DNA of 64,000 nt from Planctomycetes bacterium GWF2_41_51 (GTDB taxonomy: Bacteria > Planctomycetota > Phycisphaerae > Sedimentisphaerales > UBA12454): the NCBI GenBank assembly GCA_001825665.1, contig MHXZ01000102.1, forward strand, positions 1 through 64,000. The letters are read 5' to 3'. Every line of letters begins with the position of its first letter. Positions within the stretch are counted from its first letter, which is position 1. The notes below the pieces were generated by a model, which saw only the letters and a program-made list of their open reading frames with translations, was not told the origin of the DNA and did not search any database. Below, piece after piece: positions 8,596-17,213 of this stretch. Position numbers and translations under genes: made by a program.

Positions 8596-10688
8596 CAAAA
8601 CATTCCTTCTGAATATATTTTCAAAAAAACATCATTTCTAATCGGCTGGGGCTGTTGTATCTGGTATTTCTGGGACATTTCAAGAAATATATTATTTAGC
8701 CTTTTTAACTTTATCGGCTTTTTGAGCAGTTCTGTATTAGTAAATTTTAAGACCATTATATCATTATTAATATCACCTTTTGCCTTTTCAAGAACATTCT
8801 CCCATTGGTATATCCCAAAACGCTGATGTTTACGAAACAAATCTTTTGGTTTGCCAACTTGGACTTCTTCTAATAATGAACAAGCTCTTACATTTTGGCT
8901 AAATCCACTTTCATCTCCACTTACATACCATAAAAGTCTTGCGGGGAAAGTAATTTTCGGACCATGTGCAGAGCGGTAATAAATCATCGTGTCATTTAAA
9001 GCTAATTCAGTTTTTCTTCCAAATAACAATGCAATTCTATGCTCAAACAATTCTTGTGCCCATTTCGATTGTATTGGTACGGTATAACAAGGCATATAAC
9101 CATCCTCCAATTTTAGAGGAAAGTGATAATGTTCTACTGAAGCGACAAAGTCATATGACTTAATGTTATTCTTATCTTTAATTAAATTAGCCCAGTCTTC
9201 AAGCCCTTCATATTCAACCTCTATGTTATCACTTTGTGCAAGAATTTTGTCAGCAACTTGAGCCGAATTCAATATATATGGTAGGTTAATTTTAACATGT
9301 CCGTTCAGGCATTCAAAAAAACCAAATGCAAATATGATTTCTTTGATTACTTTATTAATGTTTTGATCTGAAATTCGTGTTATATACTTTTTTGAATCGA
9401 TACTAAACTTTATACAATCTCGTATAATTTGCCGAGCCAATGTAAATCCTTTGATGTTTTCTACAACTCTCAATATAGGAATTTCAATTTCAGGATTTTG
9501 CTCTTGAGGGACAGATTTTGCAATTAATCCTATTGGATTATTGTCTTCTGTAATAACATGCAAGGTGTATTGCAGAGGATTTAAAACAGAATGGATTGTA
9601 TGCCTGAATTGATTTTTTCTTTCCAAAGAAGGATTCTGAAAGATAGTAATCAAATTTTCTATTTCATCGGCTTTAGCTAATGAAAGTTGGATAGGAGTAC
9701 CAATAAAACGAGATGGCTCATAATTACCTATTCCACATAATTCGTCAATTTTTATAATGAATTGTGCTGGTCTCAATATTGTTAAATTATATTTATGTTT
9801 TAATGTCTCAAAGCTTGAAGATATTAGCTTTTCATCGTTTGTAACAAAATATTCCGCTCCAAAACCTATTGCCCATGCCATGTGTTTTAAATCGGATTTA
9901 TCTTGGTCTGATTGTTTTTCTGGAAATAGAAGATTTAGTTCGGAATTTATCCTATCAAAGTCTAAGGCAGAGCAGTCAGCTTGATAAAATGATTGTGCTT
10001 GTGCTCGATTTTTTGTTTGTATTGTATCATCTTTTTTTCTATGAATTTCATTATAAAGTTCTGGAGTTATGAATAATTCCACATTATCATCTATCCAGAG
10101 ACGTTTGAGCCTGAATGTTGGTGCGTTATTTTCGTTTTCTTCTTTAACAAATTCATAAACAATGTTTGCGTCTATGACAGCAGAGATTTTTTCTTGCTTT
10201 AACTTTTGGGCGGTAGAACTGAATAAATCTGGTTTACCATTACCCCTCCACCAAGTTATCAATTTTTTAGAGCCTTTGCCTCTGCCAGAAGTCTGTGTCA
10301 AATAGCTAAAGCCAAATTTTTCCCAAAAATGAGAATTAAAATAATCTTCTCTGCATTTCAATGCAATACCAGCAGTATGTTTCGTATGTTGAATTAAAAA
10401 ATCAACTAATTGTTTTGCAACACCTCGGCCTCTTTTATTAGCATCAACGCAAAGGTGGGTAATGGCTGTTTTATTTTTTGTAATTCTATAGAGTAAATAA
10501 CCGCAGCATATATCTGTTTCATCAACTGCAATTATTATTAATTTTTTATTTTTATGTTCTTCAAAAGCTCCTTTTGGGAAAAAACCCAAGCGGCTTGCGT
10601 CTTTTTTCCATAGATCTTGAACCTGATTTAAATGTTTCTCAGTTTTAAGAACTTCAATATTAACTTGATTATTTGTTATTGATGTCAA
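8595..10688 (-). CDS. multidomain GNAT acetyltransferase-PIN nuclease-(GNAT-like)-ASCH protein
   Basis: 697 residues. The start is a TTG with a strong GAGGAAG site; an in-frame stop lies just upstream and no ATG is nearby. Residues about 10-150 are a GNAT domain (CVDANKRGRGVAKQLVDF). Residues about 165-325 are a PIN domain with the four expected acidic positions (VIDAN, ELYNEI, SDLKHMAWA, FVTNDEKLI), so RNase activity is plausible. Residues about 340-480 look like a second, degenerate GNAT domain. The C-terminus (FPARLLWYVSGD, then PIKLKRLNNIF) resembles the ASCH protein encoded next. Combining an acetyltransferase, an RNase and an RNA-binding fold suggests an RNA-targeting conflict or toxin system. 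The role is inferred; GNAT and PIN calls are firm. Confidence 0.75.
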   Translation of the reverse strand: MTSITNNQVNIEVLKTEKHLNQVQDLWKKDASRLGFFPKGAFEEHKNKKLIIIAVDETDICCGYLLYRITKNKTAITHLCVDANKRGRGVAKQLVDFLIQHTKHTAGIALKCREDYFNSHFWEKFGFSYLTQTSGRGKGSKKLITWWRGNGKPDLFSSTAQKLKQEKISAVIDANIVYEFVKEENENNAPTFRLKRLWIDDNVELFITPELYNEIHRKKDDTIQTKNRAQAQSFYQADCSALDFDRINSELNLLFPEKQSDQDKSDLKHMAWAIGFGAEYFVTNDEKLISSSFETLKHKYNLTILRPAQFIIKIDELCGIGNYEPSRFIGTPIQLSLAKADEIENLITIFQNPSLERKNQFRHTIHSVLNPLQYTLHVITEDNNPIGLIAKSVPQEQNPEIEIPILRVVENIKGFTLARQIIRDCIKFSIDSKKYITRISDQNINKVIKEIIFAFGFFECLNGHVKINLPYILNSAQVADKILAQSDNIEVEYEGLEDWANLIKDKNNIKSYDFVASVEHYHFPLKLEDGYMPCYTVPIQSKWAQELFEHRIALLFGRKTELALNDTMIYYRSAHGPKITFPARLLWYVSGDESGFSQNVRACSLLEEVQVGKPKDLFRKHQRFGIYQWENVLEKAKGDINNDIMVLKFTNTELLKKPIKLKRLNNIFLEMSQKYQIQQPQPIRNDVFLKIYSEGMF

Positions 10689-10858
10689 GTATTACTTCCT
10701 CATTTTCATTCTTTTATAGATTCATAAAGCCATACAACATGAAGAGCAACAGCATTAGTTTTTATTATATTGATTTATTAATTATTTCATTAAGTCCCTT
10801 TATAGCTTCTATTCCATTTACGATATTGTTTTTATTGCTTATGGTCAACTATTTTCCT

Positions 10859-12142
10859 TCATGCCAGTTTCAATCTATCAAGCGGATACCATGTGGCATA
10901 TTTTTTGACTACTTTAATTATTTTTTCATCATGCCATGGATTTATAAAATCGATAATTTTATCTTCGGGTGGAAAACAACTGTGGCAATATTTTGGAGTC
11001 ATATCTTTGGGGACAATTCCACAATAATCCGTACCCTTGAGCATCTGTAGCAATTCTTGGGCGTCTGCTAATACAAATGGAATTTTATTTTCAGATAATG
11101 CGATTGTCATTCTCGCCGTTTCTACGACTCGCACTCTGCTTGATCCAGCCAAGTATAGTTGCCATCCATGTGGTTTCTTTTGGACTATCAAAGAAATATG
11201 TGTTGAATTGCCACCCTTGCAGATTTCCCATGGATGGCCTCCAATATGTGATTTATCACGATACCAATCGCTGAATGCCTTTTCTGAATTTCCTGGGATA
11301 TCAATAAGTCCTGCATTTCTTCCATCAGCCATTTTTTTGTATTTAGATCGAGATGTCTCGGATTGTTTGTTTTTAAAATAGCCATTGGCATCATAGCATA
11401 ATTGACAATAGTGAAAAAACTTATCTGCGGTCATGGCAGGGATTACGGCTTCTGTATCCATTTTACTAAGAGCGATCTCAAACTGTCTAAGATGTGTTTC
11501 TCCCAGTGCTACATCCAATCGTTCTATCTCTGGTATATGTTCCCATAGCTCAAGTCGTTTGATCTTACCGAATCTTTTATGTAATGGCAGATTATCAATA
11601 ATATATTCATTGTAGGCATCAATGTCTCTCGAAGCAGTAAGGATCTCAGTTTTAATATTTGACTGAACCCACAATAGGAATGCAACCAGTTTATCATCTT
11701 CAAATGATATACCAGATATTTGACCGGTCTCAATATTCAATTGGAAAACCAGCTTAGGTTCAAAAATAAAAATATAGATATTTTGATATACGCGAAAGGA
11801 TACTTTGTGCCATATAATTTCTTCAGGATAATAACTTTCGCTCAGGGATTTGAGTTCGGCTCGGTTTTTGATTTCGCCGGACTCTATCATCTCTTCATAT
11901 TCCTCTTTATTGATAAATGCAGACATTGGCCCGCGTTTTGAGCGAATCCACAATGACCAAACCTTATCCTGGCCATCCAATTGGGGTTGTATCACTTGCA
12001 GACTTTGATGTAATTGTTCCAGTATTGCAGTTATTTTCTTCGATACGCACGAATTATTCCGCCGATTGTAAGTACCGAAATCAGTACCGGCATATCTTTC
12101 GATGATTCCATCGATTTGTGGCGTATAAAACTTTTTTTTCAT
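10859..12142 (-). CDS. unrecognised protein (427 aa)
   Basis: I do not recognise this family. It appears soluble, with no signal peptide or membrane segment. The C-terminal half has the strongest conserved-looking blocks: MADGRNAGLIDIPGN, GGHPWEICKGGNSTHISL, WQLYLAGSSRVRVVE, GTDYCGIVPKDMTP and EDKIIDFINP. There are scattered Cys/His residues (YCQLCYDANGY, KYCHSCFPPED) that could bind metal. It is oriented with and lies 64 bp downstream of the AbiE pair and 170 bp upstream of the GNAT-PIN gene, so it may belong to the same accessory unit. No function is assigned. Confidence 0.8.
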   Translation of the reverse strand: MKKKFYTPQIDGIIERYAGTDFGTYNRRNNSCVSKKITAILEQLHQSLQVIQPQLDGQDKVWSLWIRSKRGPMSAFINKEEYEEMIESGEIKNRAELKSLSESYYPEEIIWHKVSFRVYQNIYIFIFEPKLVFQLNIETGQISGISFEDDKLVAFLLWVQSNIKTEILTASRDIDAYNEYIIDNLPLHKRFGKIKRLELWEHIPEIERLDVALGETHLRQFEIALSKMDTEAVIPAMTADKFFHYCQLCYDANGYFKNKQSETSRSKYKKMADGRNAGLIDIPGNSEKAFSDWYRDKSHIGGHPWEICKGGNSTHISLIVQKKPHGWQLYLAGSSRVRVVETARMTIALSENKIPFVLADAQELLQMLKGTDYCGIVPKDMTPKYCHSCFPPEDKIIDFINPWHDEKIIKVVKKYATWYPLDRLKLA

Positions 12143-12206
12143 TATTTAAACGGACCTATCAGAAAATGCGAACGCCGAAATTGTATATAGAGATTTCGGA
12201 TGGCGG

Positions 12207-13070
12207 TCATTTCTTTGCCTTTTGAATTACAGGCCAGAGCCGAGTTTGCAAATAGTTGATAATCTCTGATAATTTCAGTCCTGAATCGGAAAGATTACTG
12301 CGATTCAAAAAAGCTTTCCACTGTATTTCTTTCGTACTATCTTCCAAAAACTCCAGGCTCAATCCCACAGGTAATTGCTGCGGCAGTTCTACCTTTCGCC
12401 TGTTAAATGTTGCCTTGATCGCTTGTGCCAACAAATCGTTATCTATATTCATATGGTTTAGAAGAATGTATATATCGTAAAAATCTTTCATCCGGCTGTT
12501 CATAATGCCATGCACAACCATCGCGTTAATCTTTTCAGCAATCACAGTAGCAGGATGGTATGCTCTTATTCTTGGAGCGGGCAAATCTAAAATGGTTGGA
12601 TATACAATTTCCTCCGGAGCAGGTATTATAGCATCTCCCAATCCGATATCTATTTGAAGAGGAATTCTCCCATTGCCCAGAAAAGCTAATAGGTGTATCC
12701 GTGTTCCCAAATATTCCTGATCATCACGTATATCTTCTGTCTGTATCGAGCCTGCGTCGAATCTCAAACCATCGTCCTCGAACACTACATCACAGGCATC
12801 TGAAAATAATTGTTTCAATTGTTGATTAGATGGATTACCAAACCCAAGCAAATCAATGTCGCGGGTTGGCCGTCCGGGAACTTCGTGCCATAAAGCAAAA
12901 AGCATTGCGCCTTTTAGTACAAATACATCTGAATGATTGGAAAGCATGATCCTATAAAGCAATCGTTCCAGTCCATACCTGACCAATATGCTATTGAAAT
13001 TCTCGCCGGTTTTATCCCGAACGTTCAGTAATCGTTGATGAATAGATTGTGCAATGCCAGCTTTGTTCAT
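12207..13070 (-). CDS. abiEii: AbiEii/AbiGii-family nucleotidyltransferase toxin
   Basis: 287 residues from the ATG at 13070, which overlaps the antitoxin stop as ATGA; the track's longer start at 13133 would run 67 bp into the antitoxin. The nucleotidyltransferase signature is present: VLKGAMLFALW and RPTRDIDLLGF, followed later by VIAEKINAMVVHGIMNSRMKDFYDIYIL, all typical of AbiEii. The family transfers nucleotides onto RNA such as tRNA 3' ends in type IV toxin-antitoxin systems and gives phage resistance by growth arrest. Length and motifs suggest an intact toxin. Confidence 0.9.
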   Translation of the reverse strand: MNKAGIAQSIHQRLLNVRDKTGENFNSILVRYGLERLLYRIMLSNHSDVFVLKGAMLFALWHEVPGRPTRDIDLLGFGNPSNQQLKQLFSDACDVVFEDDGLRFDAGSIQTEDIRDDQEYLGTRIHLLAFLGNGRIPLQIDIGLGDAIIPAPEEIVYPTILDLPAPRIRAYHPATVIAEKINAMVVHGIMNSRMKDFYDIYILLNHMNIDNDLLAQAIKATFNRRKVELPQQLPVGLSLEFLEDSTKEIQWKAFLNRSNLSDSGLKLSEIINYLQTRLWPVIQKAKK

Positions 13071-13651
13071 TTGCTCATTTCCAGATAAGGACGAATTACG
13101 TTGGTCATGCGGCATATTTTTGCATATCGCCAAATTTCATCGCGAGTCGCTTTCTTTTGTTTTAGAGAATCGACAAGAGCTTCGCGAGCCACATCAATTC
13201 CTATTTTATTACGGAATTTAAAACAATCGACCACCGTTTTGGCTGGGCAATAAACACGAACAGAAAGCCCTTCTTTTTTGTGTGTTTCTATACCTTCAGA
13301 AAATGCCTTTCCAGTAAGTTTAACGATACGCACGTTCGGTGATTTGGGCTTTGAAGCATTGCTCTCGATAGCTACCCATGTTTTGAATGGCATTTGGGTT
13401 GTTATTTCATGGAACTGTAGAGCCGATAGAAGGCAAATAACACTGCTGGGCGCTGACGTCATCACGTCTGCAAATGCTTCAAATGACAAATAGTTTCCAG
13501 CCAGAGTATATACTCCGCGGGTAACTCGACGAAGGGTACCACGATTAGCCATATAATGCAGCATGGTTCGAGGTATCCCGGCTTTTTTCAGGTCTGCGGC
13601 TGAACTCGATCCTTTGGCTTTTATAATATTAATTACTTTTTCTTTGTTCAT
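13067..13651 (-). CDS. abiEi: AbiEi-family antitoxin and transcriptional regulator
   Basis: 194 residues. The N-terminal winged helix (GSSSAADLKKAGIPRTMLHYMANRGTLRRVTRGVYTL) and the following C-terminal domain (SAPSSVICLLSALQFHEITTQMP, PAKTVVDCFKFRNKIG) match AbiEi. The family neutralises AbiEii and represses its own operon by binding inverted repeats in the promoter; a matching promoter with an inverted repeat lies directly upstream. The stop overlaps the toxin start (ATGA). Complete by length. Confidence 0.9.
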   Translation of the reverse strand: MNKEKVINIIKAKGSSSAADLKKAGIPRTMLHYMANRGTLRRVTRGVYTLAGNYLSFEAFADVMTSAPSSVICLLSALQFHEITTQMPFKTWVAIESNASKPKSPNVRIVKLTGKAFSEGIETHKKEGLSVRVYCPAKTVVDCFKFRNKIGIDVAREALVDSLKQKKATRDEIWRYAKICRMTNVIRPYLEMSK

Positions 13652-13674
13652 TTTTACCTACAAAGCACTTTTAG

Positions 13675-13709
13675 TCCCTAAATGATAACAAGTAGGGATT
13701 GTTTGTCAA
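13675..13709 (-). promoter_or_regulatory. abiE promoter with overlapping inverted-repeat operator
   Basis: On the - strand a perfect TTGACA (13709-13704) is followed after 16 nt by TATCAT (13687-13682). The inverted repeat TCCCTA-N12-TAGGGA (13675-13698 on +) brackets the -10 box. A GTAGGT ribosome site precedes the AbiEi start at 13651. This fits autoregulation by AbiEi, but binding is inference. Confidence 0.55.
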
Positions 13710-14027
13710 AGTATTTTATAGTTGTTTCGATTTCTTTAAAAAAGTTGTATCTTTTCATATTTATCTTCCCCCCTGTTCCAATATGGATTTTGGTGGATGA
13801 ATTTGGGAAGTGCATTTTATTATTCTATTCGTTTTGGTACCATACATAACAATGACATTATATCTTGTCATCATATTGTATCGGCTATTATATGACAGGT
13901 CGCAGAACAGCAGGGAATGCAAGAAAATTTGCGCGATGAGCACGAGGGGAGTGTAAAAGTATTATCGGCAATATAACGGCAATAAAGGCGATATTTCTGT
14001 TGAGGGCACTGTGAAAATACAGTTCTT
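13710..14027. other. intergenic stretch, no gene seen
   Basis: About 320 bp between the divergent abiE and Fic genes. Short ORFs here show no family signal. I saw no clear promoter for the Fic gene. Confidence 0.5.
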
Positions 14028-15028
14028 ATGCCTCGAAAATCAGAGTTATTGTGGAAACCATTATATTCGATAAACCCCGCAATTGTGCGTGTCTGATGCA
14101 AATTGAAGCGGCCAAGGCCGTGGTAGAAAACACACCTCTTTCACCTGCTGTTGAGGCTGAACTTCGATACAAGGCGCGTGTGCGTTCAACGCATTATTCC
14201 ACACGCATTGAGGGTAATCGCCTTACCTTAAAAGAGGCACAGGATGTTATCGAGAAAAAAAAGACAAATCTGCATGGCCATCAGCGGGATGTTAAAGAAG
14301 TGCGTAATTACTGGGATGCATTACTCAAAGTTGAGGATTGGGCAGCCAGAAAGGTTGATTTCAGCGAGGATTTGATCCGACGACTTCACGCTATTGTCGA
14401 GAAAGGGTTGCGTTCAAAACCAACAGCCTACCGTGATGGTCAAAATGTTATTCGCGATTCACAGTCTGGGGGCATTGTGTATATGCCGCCGGAGGCAAAA
14501 GATGTCCCTGCACTTATGTCGGCGATGGTGCGGTGGATATGCAAGGTGGAAAAAGAGAATCTCCCTGTGCCAATTATCGCGGCTCTTGTGCATTATCAGT
14601 TTGTGACCATTCATCCCTATTATGATGGCAATGGCCGTACGGCCCGGCTTTTGGCGACATTTATCCTGCAGCAGGGCGGGTATGGATTGCATGGCTTCTT
14701 TTCTATGGAGGAACATCATGCCCGTGATCTTGCCAGCTACTATGATTCACTTGTAGTGCATCAGCACCACAACTATTATTATGGCCGTGCAGAAGCGGAA
14801 CTGACAGGATGGGTCGAATATTTCATATTGCTTCTTGCAAAGGTGTTTACGCAGGCAAAAGATGAAGCCCTTCGGCTCGGCAAAACAGGCATTCCTTCTG
14901 AGCCGGAAAAACTTCGACGGCTCGATCACCGGGCACGTGTTGTATTGGCATTGTTTGCCAAAAAGAACTATATTACTGCTAAAGATGCAGCCGAGATATT
15001 TGGGCTTTCTATCGGACTTTCAGATTAA
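14028..15028 (+). pseudogene. Fic-family AMPylase, 5' frameshift and clipped C-terminus
   Basis: The track begins at a GTG (14051), but the proper N-terminus MPRKSELLWKPLYSINPAIVR reads from ATG 14028 in another frame and meets the main frame near 14090, at GTGCGTGTCTGATG. One missing base there restores the usual Fic start running into LMQIEAAKAVVE. The catalytic motif HPYYDGNGRTARLL and the inhibitory-helix motif STRIEGN (class II type) are intact. The protein ends at AAEIFGLSIGLSD, inside what is normally a C-terminal winged helix, so the tail is missing. Fic enzymes transfer AMP to target proteins and often act as toxins or regulators. With two lesions it is probably decaying, although a short start at GTG could still make the Fic core. 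Confidence 0.7.
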
Positions 15029-15083
15029 GTTAGTTGATATAACAGCCGATTTAATAAAATTGCAAGATTTATAGGTGTTATAA

Positions 15084-17027
15084 ATGGAACAAAAAAAACT
15101 CGAATACGCTAATGAGAAAATCCATATACCTATAATTGTTCCTGCGACCATTGCGATCTTACTGCTGCTGGCTGGCGCTATTGCAAGTTTATATGTGATG
15201 CAGGAACGATATTTGACTTCAAACACAAATGAATTAATAAATGCAGCCGAAAAATCCTTTTACGGTCAACTGAATAAAGATGCTGTGAGTATCTGCGGCA
15301 TAATGGACTTTGTAAAGGAAGACAGGCAACTTCAAAATATATGGCTTTCCCAAGACCGCCAGCTATTACTGAATTATTCAGAGCCGATTTTCAAAAAGAT
15401 TGAGTCTAAATATGACATAACGCACTTTTACTTTCATAGTATGGATAAAATTAATTTTCTGCGAGTTCATCAGCCTGCGCGATATGGGGACACCATAGAC
15501 CGTTTTACTTTAACTAATGCAGCTAATGATAAAAAAATCTGCTGGGGAATTGAATTGGGGCCATTGGGGACATTTACTTTGCGCGTGGTTGAACCATGGT
15601 ATATTAACGGTAGTCTTACAGGTTTTCTGGAAATGGGAAAAGAAATTTCGTATATAATGCCAGAAATTAATAAGACATTCCAAATTGAATCATTCCATAT
15701 CATTAACAAAACTTATCTTGACAAAACTCAATGGCAGCAGGGTATGAAAATGCTCGGATTCAACGGCAACTGGGATGCTTTTCAGGATTATGCTGCTATT
15801 GATTATAACTCGAGTGATTTGCAGGGAGCAATGACTAAGATAATAGCACATCCGCATAATCAACATAAAAAAATGTTGTTTGAATCTCGAATTAAAGGAA
15901 GGGATTATTATGTTGGCTTTGTTTCCCTTATTGATGCCGGAGGCAGGCAGGTCGGTGATATTGTTATTATGAAGAATATTACACCTGAAAAAACAACAAT
16001 CAGAATTTTTACGCTTATTATAGCGGTTTTCGGAAGTATTATTGGAGGACTTCTACTAACATTGTTTAGTTTACATGTTCGTCGAATTGAGCGTAAACTC
16101 AGCAGTACTTATGCTGAATTGAGAGGAGAAATAAATAAGCGTAAAAATACACAGGAACAGCTTCATCGGGCATATGAACAGATGGAGGGCAAGGTTAAAG
16201 AGCGAACAACAGAGCTAAGCGATGAAATTGCAGTGCGTAAAAAAGCTGAAGATGCTCTGATAAATCTCAATAGTCAGCTTGAAAGGACGATAAAGAAACT
16301 AACAGCCGCAAATTACGAACTTGAAGAGTTTACTCGCATAACAGCTCATGATTTAAAATCGCCTTTGCGGGCGATAGGAAGTCTGGCAGGAATAATGCAC
16401 ACTGATTATGGAGAAAAGCTTGACCCGCAAGGCAGAGAATTGCTTGACATAATAATAGCTCGCAGTATACGAATGGATAAGCAGCTTAGCGGTGTTTTGA
16501 GATATTCTGAAATACATCGCGGAAGCGAGCAGGAACAAGCTGTTGACCTGAACATATTATTGCATCAGATGGTAAATGATTTTGCAGTGCCTGCTGATAT
16601 TGAAGTTATAATAGAAAACCAGTTACCCGTAATCCTATGTGAAATTGATCTCATAAAACAACTTTTTGAATGTCTGCTGAATAATGCGGTAAAATTTATG
16701 GATAAACCCAAAGGTTGGATACGAATTGCTTGCAGTGAGCAGGAAGATTTTTGGAAGTTTAAAATAGAGGATAATGGTCCGGGGATTGATAATAAATATT
16801 TTGACAAGATTTTCAAGATTTTTCACAAACTTAGCAGGTCTGATGAATTTGAATCCACGGGTATCGGCCTTGCCATAGCCAAGAAGATTGTTGAAGAATA
16901 CGGTGGCAGAATCTGGGTAGAATCCGAGATTAGCAAAGGTAGCACATTTCTCTTTACTTTTTCAAAAAAGCACGCATGCATGGAAAAACAAACATCGACT
17001 GAAAAAGTTAGCAACTTTCAAAAATAG
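15084..17027 (+). CDS. membrane sensor histidine kinase
   Basis: 647 residues. A membrane helix (about 17-38) and a second (about 308-332) enclose a Cache-like periplasmic sensing region. A long coiled coil (about 345-420) leads to HisKA with the phospho-acceptor in RITAHDLKSPLRAIG near residue 420, and an ATPase domain with NNAVKF, EDNGPGID and STGIGLAIAKKIV. It autophosphorylates in response to an extracytoplasmic signal. No response regulator is adjacent, so it is an orphan kinase; the ligand cannot be read from the sequence. It starts about 55 bp after the broken Fic gene. Confidence 0.88.
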   Translation: MEQKKLEYANEKIHIPIIVPATIAILLLLAGAIASLYVMQERYLTSNTNELINAAEKSFYGQLNKDAVSICGIMDFVKEDRQLQNIWLSQDRQLLLNYSEPIFKKIESKYDITHFYFHSMDKINFLRVHQPARYGDTIDRFTLTNAANDKKICWGIELGPLGTFTLRVVEPWYINGSLTGFLEMGKEISYIMPEINKTFQIESFHIINKTYLDKTQWQQGMKMLGFNGNWDAFQDYAAIDYNSSDLQGAMTKIIAHPHNQHKKMLFESRIKGRDYYVGFVSLIDAGGRQVGDIVIMKNITPEKTTIRIFTLIIAVFGSIIGGLLLTLFSLHVRRIERKLSSTYAELRGEINKRKNTQEQLHRAYEQMEGKVKERTTELSDEIAVRKKAEDALINLNSQLERTIKKLTAANYELEEFTRITAHDLKSPLRAIGSLAGIMHTDYGEKLDPQGRELLDIIIARSIRMDKQLSGVLRYSEIHRGSEQEQAVDLNILLHQMVNDFAVPADIEVIIENQLPVILCEIDLIKQLFECLLNNAVKFMDKPKGWIRIACSEQEDFWKFKIEDNGPGIDNKYFDKIFKIFHKLSRSDEFESTGIGLAIAKKIVEEYGGRIWVESEISKGSTFLFTFSKKHACMEKQTSTEKVSNFQK

Positions 17028-17093
17028 GTATAAATTAAAATTCGGGAAAGGCCGATAATCATATGTTTTTTTAGCCGTTGAATTAATTAATTA

Positions 17094-17117
17094 CGCAAGT
17101 TAAACATTTTTCTTGCG
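17094..17117 (+). terminator. small hairpin between the two kinase genes
   Basis: CGCAAG, a 12-nt loop, then CTTGCG. There is no clear T-run after the stem (the T-rich part is in the loop), so this is only a weak terminator or regulatory hairpin candidate. Confidence 0.25.
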
Positions 17118-17213
17118 CAGAAACATCTCTTCTAATTTGGGTAAATATATTTGCCGATTATAAAGTAATGGGCCGGATATTGTATAAGTTCGGTTGGCGT
17201 ATGAAATGAAAAA

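Noticed and set aside
10673-11050. 125-residue + strand ORF
   Set aside because: Mostly antisense to the 10859 gene and without domain signal; it looks like a shadow.
12207-13133. The longer AbiEii start in the ORF track
   Set aside because: It would overlap the antitoxin by 67 bp; the ATGA-coupled start at 13070 fits the family's usual N-terminus and operon form.
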